DNA of 64,000 nucleotides from Coenobita brevimanus (Eukaryota; Arthropoda; Malacostraca; Decapoda; Coenobitidae): assembly GCA_032717465.1 (NCBI GenBank), contig CM064697.1, positions 321,001 through 385,000 of the forward strand. Reading direction: 5' to 3'. The notes under the pieces were generated by a model that ran no database searches, was not told where the DNA came from, and worked only from the letters and a program-made list of their open reading frames with translations. The translations under genes and the position numbers were made by a program. The stretch's first letter is position 1; every line of letters starts with the position of its first letter. Below, piece by piece: positions 1 through 12,039 of the stretch.

Positions 1-1320
1 TGTTACATATTTTTCCTACAAAACTGTGGAAGGATGGACTTAGTATATGCATTACAATAGTCCACCGGTCGATCTTCTAAGGACTGGCACTGAACTTATG
101 GGCCTTATACATCTTCCATCTGCCCTACTGGTGGTAAGTGTCAAGCCTCAAGGACATCATCTTCCTCTCCCTTTCTTCGATCTTCGATTCCTTCTTCCAT
201 CAATCTTCTTTCACTGTTCGTCTTCTCGGTCCTCGCCGTGGTGAATGGGAGGCCCATTAAGACTTTCAAAATCTCTGCCAGCTCTTCAATATCGACGTCA
301 CAATCACTGTAGGCCTAGTCTACACTGTACTCATGTCCCGTTGTATTGTGTGTCTGTCATCAGCTGCTGACTGTTACTCCCTTTATGTTAAGTGTTCTGC
401 TTCCTGGGTTTCATTTTTTTCAGTACCTGGTGCATTACAGTTTAGTTCTTCGTTCGTCTGCTGTCGTCTTCTCCCCACCCATGATACTCTTCAAGATGAC
501 CTGTACTGCACTAGAAACTGGCCGGGTCTTTATGTCGATCTTTTTTTTCTTTTTTTTCCACCTCACATCTTCCTGTCTTTCTGTTTTCTTCTTAACGCGA
601 TTTTTTTTTTTCTTTATACATTTGGTGGTGGTAGATTTAAGCTTTTCACCTCATGTCGGTTGTTCCTTCTTGGTAACTGGAATTACATCTGTCTGATTTT
701 TCAGGGAGATTTATCGTGCATGTTTTCTTTCTTGTATACAACGGCTGCCTATCTTTTCCAATTTCTTTCTCTCTGGGCCATCCTGCTCGTTTTTGAAGGT
801 GTTCCATACGTCTGGCATAAACAATAATCTCTCCCAGTGATTAACTGGTACTTGTAGAGGAGTGAAAAACGAAGATACAAGCACGGAAAACCAGTTAACA
901 ACGCGATGAGTGAGCTGCTTACTTGCTGTTTGGGAGGGCCGTTCCCGTTACTGTCGCAGCATACCGTTCAGCTGTGCATCGTATCCCAAAGATCTGAAAC
1001 CTTTTTATCATTAGACTGTATGTACACCAGCGAGATCAAGGCAGGCTATTCCCCTGAACCAGCACAGTCCACCATGAGTTAATACTGTGTGATGGTGGAG
1101 TTGTGCCGCCTCCTTCAGATCAATGGCTGATACGCTAGTAATTGCCAGTAATTCCTCTTGACCTGGGCTGGTGGGGCAGGTCATGGGTCCATCCAAACGC
1201 ACTTCACATGCGGCCCTCCACTGTGATGCCAGCGGTGGTCACGGCAGACATCCTCAGATATCCTATTGTTGTCATAGTCTGAGTGTTCCATGGGTTGCCA
1301 CAACATATTCAAGGCAATGC
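1..1320. other. unique sequence, no supported gene
   Basis: This is mixed-composition DNA without tandem repeats. A GTAAGT donor-like hexamer sits at 134-139 after a short open stretch, and a 164-codon open frame lies at 333-827. That frame is rich in Phe, Cys and Ser, contains T-runs and has no recognisable domain. I see nothing I can call as a gene. The segment could be intronic or intergenic. Confidence 0.5.
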
Positions 1321-1330
1321 ACTACCGAGA

Positions 1331-1381
1331 GATAAACAGACAGACAGACAAACACGCAGGCAGGCAGACAGACAAATAGAC

Positions 1382-1467
<86 letters not shown>
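1331..1467. repeat. compound microsatellite (GACA)n-(AT)n-(GA)n
   Basis: Degenerate GACA/GGCA units at 1331-1383 run into a perfect AT array at 1384-1434 and then a GA array at 1435-1467. Three motifs abut without spacers. The AT core could extrude as a cruciform. Confidence 0.95.
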
Positions 1468-1469
<2 letters not shown>

Positions 1470-2530
1470 AAATACAGAGGTGTATAAATGAAAGAAAAAA
1501 CAGCAACACAACAACTCATTCTTTCAAGGTCAATTGCTATATGAAATGCTCTAACTCTGATAACTATTCTGATGTGAAGATAAGGAGAGTAAACCAAAAA
1601 AAAGACTCTCCCCATCCACCAGTCCCTCCAACTAAAGCTTGCAGGAGAGAGAGACTACCACACAATACAGAATAAATGTCATGGAAATCTTATAGAAATG
1701 AATGAGTGGAATTAATTGCTGCACCGTTTTAACCAGTAAGGGAAGGGAATTTTGAGTTACCATTAAGTGCATGACAAAAAATTCCCCTTTGTTATTTTAT
1801 AGGCTATGTGTGATTGCTTGGTTTTCAGTAATTTCTTGTTAAAAATTCTCACTCTATTACCTTATTTACATTTTCATTTTTAACATTAATAAAATATTTA
1901 CCTTTTTCAATCCTGATGTCAATACTTAGCACTTGGTATTTCCCTGTATCAACTTCCACTGGCCATGATTAAGGTGAAGAAACTAATTTTTCGAGATCTT
2001 TCCCATGCATTTCATTCTCTCAGTACAGACACCCTTTCCTCATTCCCATTACCGCCGCCACGGGGAAGAGTTAATTGTACCTATCACTCTCCTTTCGAGA
2101 AGAAAGTTAGATCTTGTGGTGATCTTCATAACTGTGGACAGCCAACAGCTATTGCCTTTTTTTTTTTATGTATATGCTCTGTTACCAATTTTTGTATAAT
2201 CAACACACTTGAGTATTTTACAGGACACACCTTCATCTGATTCATTTACACAAGAATAAATCAGAAACTGGACAGAACCCAACAGTGAACCCTAAGGCGC
2301 TCCACTCGTAACATTTATCTCGTCTGGGTCTTTTTCCATAGTTCTCATCCCGCACAATATGCCACTTACAGGTCCGAGTAAACAAACTGCCAATGAATCG
2401 ATCTGCCATACTCTTCTCTAAGTTTTTTATATATATTTTCTTAGAACTTCTAACAAACCTGTATCTGATAATGGTTTCCAACACCTTGCAGACTACAGAT
2501 GATAAGCTAGACGGTAACCACCTGCTTGTG
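1468..2530. other. AT-rich unique sequence
   Basis: The base composition is ordinary and AT-rich, without tandem structure. Open frames are short and overlap on both strands. No gene is supported. Confidence 0.5.
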
Positions 2531-2843
2531 TGACGGAGGAGGAAGAGGAAGGCAATAGGGACTAGGAAATGGAGAAATTATACTGTACAAGAAAGGGATA
2601 CACAGGGAGAAGGGAATATGGGGAAAAGACGAAAAAAGGAGGGAGGAGGAAGAAAAAGAGGAGGACTGGAAGGGAAAATGTGGGATGGGATGGGAAGGGG
2701 GAAGGGTGTGGATGGGGGAAAGAGGGGAGGTACCAGAGAGAAGAGGGGAAGTGCAGGGGGAACACAGGGAGGTGAAGGCAGAGGTGGGGAACTTGGAGAA
2801 TAAAAGAGGCAATTTTCATGAACTCTTCTTCCATTACGTGATT

Positions 2844-2882
<39 letters not shown>

Positions 2883-3348
2883 AACCAGTGACATACTTAA
2901 AGAAAATGGTAACTGGGAAAATAAAAAAAAATATTCAGAAGAGATCAAAACAAGGGAGAATAAGAAAAAAAAGGGAGAAAAAGGATAAGAGAAGCTCCGA
3001 CCAAGAAAATATTAAGAGAGGAAAGAATCAAAGACAGGAAAACGCTGAGGGGAGAGAGAGAGAAAGAAGAAAAATGGATGAGGAGGAGGGAAGGGAGAGA
3101 AAACGGAGGAGGTGAATGGGGGGACTGGCGAAGATGGGAGAAACGGGCGTATGGGTGAGACTGAAAGAGAAAAATAAAGATGAGGAGGGAAAGGAGAGGG
3201 AGATTGTGAGGGAGGGGTCATGGAGGGGGGATGAGGGATGATGGATGGGGGTGAAAATGAGGGGAATGTGAGACTGCTGAAAAAAAGTATGGGCAAAGGA
3301 ACGGAGATTCTGTGTAGGAAAAAATGACACAAAAAAAATGGATAGAAA

Positions 3349-3440
<92 letters not shown>

Positions 3441-3702
3441 GACAAAAGATGAGCAAGGGAGAAAACAAGAAAAACTGGACGAGATGTGGGTGTGAATATT
3501 TTTTAAAGTGAAAGAAAAGATAAAAAGTTACAGGGAGTGATGGAGTAGTGGGAGGGGGGAGATAAAGAAGGGGGGGGAGATATAGAAGGGAAGGAGGGAT
3601 AGAAGTGGGGAGGGTTGGGGAGGGAGTGAGGAGGGAGAGAGGGATGTGAAAAGAATGTCAGTGTGAAACGTGAATGGAGATGAGGAAGAGGATGTAAGTT
3701 AC

Positions 3703-3735
<33 letters not shown>

Positions 3736-3990
3736 GTAAGGCAGAGGGATGAGGGGCAGAGGAAGAGGAAGAGCAAAGGATGAAGATATGAAAGAGATAT
3801 GAAAAAGAAAAAAAAGGGGGGGGGGAGGCGAGGGAGGTGGAGAAGGGGAAGGGGAGGAAGCGAGTGAAGGGGGAGGGGAGGAATGGGGATAAGGAGGAAG
3901 GGAGGAATAGGGAGAAACGGGGGGGGGAGGAATGGGGAGAATGGAGACGAGAGAGGCTGGGGTAGGATAAGAATGAGGTGCCATTTATTT
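2530..3990. repeat. purine-rich block with GA and GT arrays
   Basis: The plus strand is overwhelmingly A and G for about 1.4 kb. It holds perfect GA arrays at 2847-2880 and 3703-3724, and a GT array (3351-3392) fused to a GA array (3393-3437). The minus-strand open frames here consist of Ser, Phe, Pro and Leu and are explained by the composition. Confidence 0.9.
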
Positions 3991-4078
3991 AGGTCAGTGG
4001 GGCCGCCTCATAACAAAGATTTAGGATCGATGAGGCGAGAACAATGAGGCGTGCCGGACCACCCCAGGCCAGAGAAGC

Positions 4079-4081
<3 letters not shown>

Positions 4082-4172
<91 letters not shown>
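4082..4172. repeat. (CA)n microsatellite, about 91 bp
   Basis: An uninterrupted CA array lies just upstream of a foldback element. Frames through it read His-Thr or Cys-Val and are not genes. Confidence 0.98.
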
Positions 4173-4174
<2 letters not shown>

Positions 4175-4184
4175 GAACGCCATA

Positions 4185-4352
4185 TTTCTAGCTGGCCACG
4201 GAGATTTCGTAACAGGTCTTTCTTAGCAATGTCTTTTCCACATTACACCTTCATATCCTCCCAGCGTTGTTAATCCTACCTCTAACACGGTGTAATATAC
4301 AAAATAAATCGCTAAGAAGATGCTACAAAATCTCCGAAGCGAATAGAAACTG
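4185..4352. mobile_element. family A foldback element, copy 1
   Basis: A left arm at about 4191-4250 is an imperfect inverted copy of a right arm at about 4286-4352. Shared landmarks are 'ggagatttcgtaaca' on the left and 'acaaaatctcc' on the right, and the nested pair 'acattacacc' and 'ggtgtaatat'. The right arm carries the family A signature AATAAATCGCTAAG. It is too short to encode a transposase, so this is a MITE-like non-autonomous element. The outer ends and any target-site duplication are not clear. Confidence 0.7.
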
Positions 4353-4860
4353 GGGCGAGTGCGAAATCTCCAAAGCAATTAGAGCCCTGAGAGAGATACG
4401 AGAACAAGAACTGTATAAGAGACTCGGAACTTCAAGAGATGGAATTAGAACAGGGAATCAGACAACTATAAGAGAATGAGAACTATAAGACTAAGAAATG
4501 TTACAGCTCACCACATCGATACACAGAACTCAAAGACAGACCGAGTTCCGGGGAAAAGGGAAGCCAAGACCACGAGACCGCTACCCTTATTACGAGAAGA
4601 CCGAAGACCAACATTCGCACTTCCTTGTATCTACATTTTTCTACAGCAACGGCCAACTTACACACGTCGAACATTAGCAGGCGGGTGCACCATACAAATT
4701 CAAGCCGTGTTATAAAGGTCCTGAGGCGTGAGTGATCCGTAGGGCTGAGTCACACCGTCTTCTGCTACAAGAAAAGTGGCCCGTCCCTACCCAATGCTTC
4801 ACGCAAGGGTTTATTTATTTATTTACTATTTTTTGAGCGTAGGGTGAGGAGTGTAGGTGG
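4353..4860. other. unique sequence
   Basis: No tandem structure is seen and no coding signal beyond short open frames. Short runs of degenerate 'gagaNcNagaa' type occur at 4390-4500. Confidence 0.4.
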
Positions 4861-4874
4861 AAACTGTTGTGGTG

Positions 4875-4876
<2 letters not shown>

Positions 4877-4971
<95 letters not shown>
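4877..4971. repeat. (GT)n microsatellite, about 95 bp
   Basis: An uninterrupted GT array. It faces the CA array at 4082-4172 in inverted orientation about 700 bp away. Confidence 0.98.
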
Positions 4972-4973
<2 letters not shown>

Positions 4974-5318
4974 AGGAAGCTATTTCTAAGCTAAGCTAAG
5001 AACTTCAGTCATCACGTTAGGTAAGGCTGTGGCGCTGTGGTGGTGTTACCAAAGCTTTTGGGCTCCAAGAGAACCATCTGTGCCCCATGTGTGCAGCTGG
5101 TTTGGGCGTGTGGTAGGGCCAGATTTTACGACAGCACTGGTTTTAAGTTTCATTTATGCTTTACGGGCTGCTTCTTAAGTGTTTATTTCTATGTTAAAAA
5201 GGAGGATTTCTAAAAGGGTGAGGTAGTATGTCCTTTCATGAGATTTCACAACCCTTCAGTGACATACAGACTCTCACCCATAAATACAGTTACTTAATAT
5301 TCACGCGCACTTCTCTTC
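4972..5318. other. unique sequence
   Basis: A short 'ctaag' reiteration near 4988-5000 is followed by non-repetitive DNA. I see no gene. Confidence 0.4.
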
Positions 5319-5610
5319 CTACACTCCCAAAGTCTTCCACACCTCACCCTACACTCCTAAAGTCTTCCACACCTCACCCTACACTCCCAAAGTCTTCCAC
5401 ACCTCACCCTACACTCCCAAAGTCTTCCACACCTCACCCTACACTCCTGAAGTCTTCCACACCTCACCCTACACTCCCGAGTCTTCCACACCTCACCCTA
5501 CACTCCCAAAGTCTTCCACTCCTCACCCTAAACTCCCAAAGTCTTCCTTACCTCACTCTGCACTCAAAAAATCTTCCACACCACACCGTACATTCCCAAA
5601 GTCTTCTACG
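5319..5610. repeat. 30-bp minisatellite, nearly 10 copies
   Basis: The unit is 30 bp with core ACACTCCCAAAGTCTTCCAC followed by acctcaccct. Central copies are almost identical. A 2-bp deletion marks the copy near 5480, and copies degrade toward 5610. Because the unit is a multiple of 3, an open frame with repeats of STPHPTLPKS runs through it. I treat that as incidental. Confidence 0.95.
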
Positions 5611-5787
5611 CCTTCAGTACTCGTACACCCATGCGTGAAGGACTGGGAGGGGACAGGTCATAGCTCTAGTGACGTAAAATGGTTTGCCTCGGCCCTACCT
5701 ATCAGTTACCTTTCAATACCTGTAAAACACGACGTAAACGTGTATGGTACAGCTGCCCGTCATCGTCAGGGGTGTGTAAACTGGCCT

Positions 5788-5792
<5 letters not shown>

Positions 5793-5835
<43 letters not shown>
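5793..5835. repeat. (AT)n microsatellite
   Basis: A perfect AT array flanked by unique DNA and followed by a short T run. Confidence 0.95.
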
Positions 5836-5837
<2 letters not shown>

Positions 5838-5887
5838 TTTTGTTCACTCACAGTGCCCATTTGACCAACGTTAGTCCCCTCCCCTCA

Positions 5888-5924
<37 letters not shown>

Positions 5925-6530
5925 AGGAGGAGGAGGAGGAGGGAGACTAAAACTAAGAAAATGGAGAATAAAATAGTGTCATCATATGGAGGTAAAGGAG
6001 GAAAATAAAACAGAAAGACAAAATATAATGAAGGAAAGAAGGCAGAAAGAGAAGGCAGGAAGATACGCAAATTTACCCTTAGGAAAATGGAAAAAAAGAC
6101 GAAAGAGAATGAAAATGATAAGAAAGAAAGGAAGGAAGGAAGGGAAGGAAAATGGGAATTAAGCAAATGTAAAAAAGGAAGAAAGATAAGGAAACAGAGG
6201 AGGAAAGAGAGAAACAAGGATGGAATAAAGTAAGGATGTGAGGAAAGAAGGATGGAATGAAAGTATGAAAGGAAAAAAGTGACAGAAGATGGACGGAGGA
6301 AGGAAGGAAGGAAGTAAAGAAGGGTGGAAAGAAGAAAGGGAAGGAAAGAAAATGACAGAAGGAAGGAGGAAGGAAGGACGGAAAGAAAGAAAGAAGGATG
6401 GAGAGAAAGGAAAAAAAAAAGTTAGAAGGAAGGAGGAAGGAAGGATGTAAAGGAACGAAAGAAGGACGTGAGAAAAGTAAAAATCTGAAAGAAGGAAGGA
6501 GGAAGGAAGGAAAGAAGGAGGGATCACATT
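5888..6530. repeat. purine-rich block, (GA)n then (GGAA)n-like
   Basis: A GA array at 5890-5921 and a short AGG array lead into about 600 bp of degenerate GGAA/GAAGGA repeats on the plus strand. Minus-strand Phe/Ser/Leu/Pro frames result from this composition. Confidence 0.9.
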
Positions 6531-6579
6531 GTCCTCTCATCAGCAAGGAATCGGGTTACTTCCGCTAGAGACTCACCTA

Positions 6580-7800
6580 TTTCCTTCTTCCTTCCTTCCT
6601 CTTCCTTCATCATTTTACTGTTCCTCCTCCTCTGACACCTCTCTGACAATATTTTCCTTTTTTCTTTCTCTCTACTGTCTTTGATGTTATATGTCCTCTC
6701 TCTCTCCTTCACCTCTTCCCTTCTCTCTTCCTCCTTCTCCTCCTCCTCTTCCTCTCTCTCCGTCACCCTCCCTCCCCCTCCTCCATCAAAATTAATCTTA
6801 TTACAGCTTCCTCGCGCCTCTAGTTCCTCCTCTTCGCCAATCCCCCTCCCTCCTCCTCCTCCTCCTCCCCATCGCCAATCTCCCTCCTTCCTCCTCCTAC
6901 CCCCTATCGCCAATACCCCCCCTCCTCCCTAATTACTACTCAATCTTTCTCTTCAGCTCTTCCATCTTTATTTCCTCTACTTCGTCCTTCCATGTTCCTT
7001 TCTTTTTCGTTTTTCCCTATAATACTTTTTCGATATTCCTCTACATTCTCCATTTTTTTTTTCTGCTTTTCTCATTATTTACCTTCCTCTCTCCTTCCTC
7101 CTCCTCTTTCTCTTTCCCTTTCTCCTCCAACATTTCCTGACCTTACAAGCGATTTATCTTCGTTCTGTTTTTCACACTTAACTGCCTTGTATTGACTTCT
7201 AATCATTTGTCAATCGTCTCTCGTCTCTCTTCCTTCTTTTTTCCACCCCCTCCTCCTCTATTCACCTCTTCTTCCTTCTTCGTAATTACTTCCCAATTTT
7301 TCTCTTCAACCTTTTCATCCTCAGTTTCCACTTCATATTTTTCATCTCTCTTTTTTGCACTGCAGTCACCCCTCAACCTTCTCCTTCACCTCCGTTTTTT
7401 CTCCTCCTCCTCCTCCAACTCCTCTTCTTCCTCTACTTCCTCCTCCTCCTTGATTACCTCCCAGTCTACCTCGTTAGCATTTTTGTCCTCATTTCCTGCT
7501 TCATAATATCACCTTTCCTTATTTCCCTCCTCCCTTCCTCCTTCTCCTCTTCTTTTTCCTCTTCCATAATTACTTTCTAACCTTCCTCTTCAACCTTGCT
7601 ATCTTCATTTCCTCCTTCATATCTAACACCTGTTTTCTTTCTTAAGTTCCCGTCTCTTCCTCCTCTCCGTCTTCCTTTGCCTCCCTATCACTCCTTCCTC
7701 CTCCCCGTTTCATATACACTGCATTTGTTCTCTCCTTTACGATCTTATTCTTTGTTGTTTGTTCCTATACACTTCAAATTCCTTAAACTCGTCTGCGCTT
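6580..7800. repeat. pyrimidine-rich block
   Basis: The strand bias flips at about 6540-6580: the plus strand becomes C and T for about 1.2 kb, with many short CTC/CTT triplet runs. No stop codons arise in pure pyrimidine, so the open frames here are not evidence of genes. Confidence 0.9.
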
Positions 7801-7842
7801 TTTTTTTTGTGTGTGTGTATATTTACTTATTTATGTTTTTCT

Positions 7843-8065
7843 ACCGCCAGAAGATTTTATTAAGCCTGTTCGATTTATTTTCATCTGACGGAACTGGACC
7901 ACCACAACTTGATCGCTAAATAGAGGCAGCAGGAAATTCATGAGGTCTTCGTTACGAGGTGGGAATGAGTCTCCTTGGTTACTAGTCAAATCATCCCTTC
8001 AGTGTGACTACGGATGGCCATCAACTGAGCTGAAGAGGATTAGGGATCTGTCAGGTAAGAAAAAA
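7843..8065. mobile_element. dispersed repeat D copy 1, with a family B arm
   Basis: 7843-7870 resembles the family B arm (AGATTTTATTAAGCCT). From 7885 to 8065 the sequence aligns with 59684-59860. The best-conserved stretches are 'gggaatgagtctNcttgg' and 'catcaactgagctga', separated by similar distances in both copies. Function unknown; probably a transposon remnant. A short open frame with NES.WL.VKS...STEL is shared by both copies, but I cannot tie it to a protein. Confidence 0.65.
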
Positions 8066-8109
8066 TTCGCTACAGAGGAGACCTTGAAGTTAAATGGCTA
8101 CGGTACTAG

Positions 8110-8765
8110 AGTTTCTTTCACACTTCTTTTCCTCTTCCTTCTGGTCCCTTACTCCTGTTCTCTTCCTTATTCTCTTCTCTTCTCCTTGCTCCCCTCCTCT
8201 TCCTTCTTCTATTTCTGCCCTTCCAGCTCCCTACTTCCCTCTTCCTCTTCTTGTTCTCCTCTTCCTTCACATCAAGAAGCATAATTCTCCTCGCACCTCT
8301 TCTTCCCCCACAAATCATCTTTCGTCTTCCCTCCTATTCCTCCACTCCCTCTTTTCAATCTCGCTCTGTGCTTTTCCTAGTCCTTTTCACCAGTTGGCAT
8401 CGAAGTCTTCTTGCTCCGTACAACTTCTTTTCTCCTCCTCCTCCTTTTCTTCTTCTTCTTCTTCTTCTCCCTCTCCTCCTTCACCACCATCACATCAACG
8501 CTTCCTCCTCCACCTCCTTTCTTCCCCAGCACCACCATCACGCCAACGGCTTCTCTCCCTCCTCCTCCTCTTCCTTCGCCACCATCATACCAACGCTTAC
8601 TCCTCTTCCTTCACCATCACCACACCAGCTCCTCCTCCTCTTCCTCCTCCTCCACACCAACGTTTACTCCTCTTCCTTCACCACCACCACATCAGCTCCT
8701 CCTCCTCCTCCTCTTTCTCCTCCTCCTCCTCCTCCTCCTCCTCCTCCTCCTGCCCCAGCCCCAAC
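8110..8765. repeat. pyrimidine-rich block with CTC/CCA triplets
   Basis: The plus strand is strongly C and T, with CTC triplet arrays and CCACCA islands (8480-8760, densest at 8700-8750). Overlapping open frames of up to 280 codons in two frames reflect stop-codon depletion. Confidence 0.9.
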
Positions 8766-8854
8766 AGTAATCAGCCCAAAGGAATCAATACCAGTGAAAT
8801 CAATTATCAGACCGTGTCACTATTGTCTATCTCACCCACCTGGATTATCTATCA

Positions 8855-9205
8855 GGGGGGGGGAAGGAGGGAAGGAAGGAGAGCAGTAGGGAAGGGAAGA
8901 CGGAGGGGGAGAGGGGTATGGAAGAAGGACAAGTGAGTGATAGCGAAGAAAGGAGGGAGTAAGAATAGGATAGGGGAGGAGAGAAATAAGGAAGGAGAAG
9001 TGAAGGAGGAAGAGAGAAGGAAGAGGAGGAAGACAGAAGGTAGAGAAGGACGGTAGGAAGGGTTGAGAGGTAGGAGGAAGGGACAAAGAAATGGTAGGCT
9101 GATGGTGCAGGAAAAGAAGGCAGCGAAATCAAGAAGGGAGAGGAGAGAAGGGAGAAGTAGGTAGGAAGGGAAAGAAGGAGAAAAGATGGGCAGGTGTACT
9201 TTTTT
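8855..9205. repeat. purine-rich block
   Basis: After a G run near 8850 the plus strand is GGA/GAA-rich for 350 bp, ending at a T run. No gene is seen. Confidence 0.85.
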
Positions 9206-9210
9206 TTTTT

Positions 9211-9285
9211 TATGTATCCGACTCTGGGCATACGTTTAACAGCCCGTTCCCTGAGTCTCAAAAGTCCTCCCACGTGCCACACACC
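9211..9285. mobile_element. dispersed repeat E, short copy
   Basis: About 75 bp align with 39190-39265 at roughly three quarters identity by eye, with landmarks 'tccgactctNggcata' and 'agtcctcc'. It is an island of complex sequence between two purine-rich blocks. It is probably a truncated mobile-element fragment. Confidence 0.65.
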
Positions 9286-9296
9286 TTCACTTGAAA

Positions 9297-10055
9297 AGGA
9301 CGCGGGGGAGGGGAAAATGGCGAGGACCTGAGCTGATGAGAGAGGGAGGGGGGAAGAAATGATACTGTGGATGGAAGGTGATGAGAAGGTAGGTAGGGGA
9401 ATGGAGAGGGGAGGAAACTGGGTGAGTGAGAGAGGGAAACGGGAAAAGGGGACGGAGATATGGGAAGGAAGGAAAGGGGAAATGAAAGAAGGGTAATAGC
9501 ACTGAGAGGAGTGGAAATAGTAGCTATAAGGATGGTAAAATGGGGGAGGCAAAGGAACAAACGGGGAAGGAAAGGGATGAAGGATTTGATAAAGGTGAAC
9601 AGGGCAGTGAGAAGAGGGGTAAGATGGATGAGAGATGGACTGGGGGAAGACTGGAGAGGGAAAAATGAAGTGGATAATGAAAAAAAGAAGGAGGTAGAGG
9701 AGAAATGAATATGAGAATCGAACAGAGGGGAGAACGATACAAGGAAGACTGGTAATAAGAGTGATAAAGAGTGAGAAAAGGAAAGGAGCTGACGAATGAA
9801 TGCGGAAGGAAAAAGAGGACGGATTTGACGATGGGGGAAAGGGACAGGGAAAGAAATGGCAGAAGGGTGGTCAAACGTAAAAAAGAGAAAAGAAATTGAG
9901 GGAAGAACGGAGAAGGAAAGTGAGAGTGAATAGAAGGGGAAGTGTGATGGGAGAGGTATGAAGGGTGATTACGGAGGGTGAGGAGCGGAGAGGTATGAAG
10001 GGTGATTACGGAGGGTGAGCAGCGGGAATTGAGGGAGTAATTGGTGGGTGGAGGG
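9297..10055. repeat. purine-rich block with a 37-bp tandem duplication
   Basis: The plus strand is A/G-rich. A 37-bp unit beginning GAGAGGTATGAAGGGTGATT occurs at 9951-9987 and is repeated almost exactly at 9988-10024. Confidence 0.85.
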
Positions 10056-10069
10056 CAGGAATACTAATA

Positions 10070-11495
10070 GCTTCTCCTCATCCCCTTCGCCTTACCAGCC
10101 TCCCTTCCTCCTATTTTTCCCTATCCACCCTTCTTTTACATCTCCCTTCCATTCCATTATTTCTTATCCACGTCTATCTTCCTCCTGTTCTTTCTTTTTC
10201 ATCTCCCATTCACATTTGCTTCCTCCTATTCCTCCCCGTCCATCTTTCCATCCACAACTTACACCTATCTACCTGCATATCCATTCACTCTATCCATACC
10301 GTCAGCACTCCATTCAGCTTTTCATCCATCCCTACCTCACTGTTTCTCCACTTGTACTTCTCTCCTTTTCATCCTTCCATCCAACAGTTCATCCATGCAT
10401 CCACTCATCAATGCTCGACTTTCCCAACCATTCACCTATCCTTTCATCCGTGAACACACTGATCCCCACTCCACTTTCCTCTCTATCAATCTGTCTATCC
10501 ATCAATCAACTCATTTACCTAAGCACCATCCATTTATCCATCCACCTATCCTCAGTCTCTTCCAATTTCCTTCCTTCCATCTTCAGCCTTTCTTTTTTCG
10601 TTCCACTTTTCCTTCCAGCTCTCCATCTTCCCTCAGTGAACTGCCTCTTTCTTCCATCTATTCCCCTATCCATTCTCAACTCTTTCTCTTTTCCTTCCTT
10701 CCATTCATCCACCCACATTCAAATCTTCTCTCTTCCATCCTCCCATCCATCTACTCACATTCAAAACTTCCCCCTTCCTTCCATCCATTCATCCATCCAT
10801 TCGGCCATACATCTCTAATCCCTTCCCATTTCTACCTGCGATTTAGCCATCTATCCAGGCTCAATCCCTTCCTTGTCCTACTTTCTATCCATCCATCCAT
10901 CCTCAATTCTTTACATTTTCCGTCCATCTATCCCTCCAGTCATCCTCATTTTTTTCTTTTCACCCATCCATCCATTTTCTTATCCATCACATGTCAATTC
11001 TTTACTTTTTCCATCCATTTACCAATACAATACACTTAAATCCCAACTCCTTCATATTCATCCATCCACCCACCCATTCACACATCTATCCCTCCACCAT
11101 TCATTCACCCATCCATTTAAAACATCTATCCACCCACCCATCCATTCAAACATCTATTCATCTACCTATCCATCCATTCATCCATCTTCCATTCATTCAC
11201 CCATCCATACACACAGCTGTTCACATATTTATCCAATCATCCACACACCAATAAATCACCCTTTCATCAACATCTCTTCCATCCATCCATCCGCCAGTCA
11301 CTCACCCTTCCATCCATCAACTCTTCTATTCACCCATCATCGATCATTCAGTCCACGATCCATCCATCACTTCTTCCCTACAACCTCCACCATTCAATCC
11401 CTCATCATCTCTTCCATCCATCATCCATCATTCAGTCCCCGATCCATCCATTCTCTCTTCCATCCATCCATCCATCCATCCACCCATCATCAGGC
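10070..11495. repeat. degenerate (ATCC)n/(TCCATC)n tract, about 1.4 kb
   Basis: The sequence is built from CATC, CATT and TCCA words, with locally perfect ATCC runs near 10790, 11285 and 11460-11480. Open frames of 256 and 333 codons rich in Ser, His, Pro and Ile follow from the repeat and are not real proteins. Confidence 0.9.
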
Positions 11496-11629
11496 CGTCC
11501 AGCGTGGCGTCTCGGTGATTGGATCAATTAATATCCTGGTGCTGGCAATCCTAAAATGGCCCTCAAGCTCTCTGACTGGCTGCCCCTTGCCTGGCTCCCG
11601 GCTCACATCACGCACCCTACCAAGCCCAA

Positions 11630-12030
11630 TCACCACCACAGCCGCCACAATCACATCACCACCACAACCGCCGCAAGCATCTCACAATCACATCACCACC
11701 ACCACGCATTTCAAAAACACACCCAATCACCACCACCAGGCATTTCACAAACACACCCAATCACCACCACAACCGCCACAATCATCTCACAATCACATCA
11801 CCACCACCACGCATTTCACAAACACACCACCGTCACGACCTTCACAAACTCTCACAATCACTTCAACACCATAACACCCCACAATCACCACTACAACACA
11901 TCACCATCACACCACCACCACCACTACCCCCCAAAATACCTTTCAGTCACACCACCACCACACCACTTCACAATCACACCACCACCACTACCCCTACATC
12001 ACCTCACACCTACAATCACACCACCAGCAC
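11630..12030. repeat. ACC/CAC-rich minisatellite field
   Basis: CACCAC words dominate. A unit starting 'caccaccacaaccgcc' recurs at about 11656 and 11762, with an internal shorter duplication of the segment containing GCATTTCACAAACACACCCA. The Thr/His/Pro frames are compositional. Confidence 0.85.
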
Positions 12031-12039
12031 CAATACACA

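Noticed and set aside
47..139. Short open stretch followed by a perfect GTAAGT donor-like site
   Set aside because: There is no convincing acceptor or homology, and isolated GTAAGT sites are expected by chance in 64 kb.
333..827. 164-codon open frame in non-repetitive DNA
   Set aside because: It has Phe/Ser/Leu/Cys-rich composition with several T-runs, a competing overlapping frame, no recognisable motif and no flanking splice or start context.
5319..5610. 30-bp direct repeats considered as a CRISPR array
   Set aside because: Copies are contiguous with no unique spacers, and the context is eukaryotic. It is a minisatellite. The same applies to 63690-63990.
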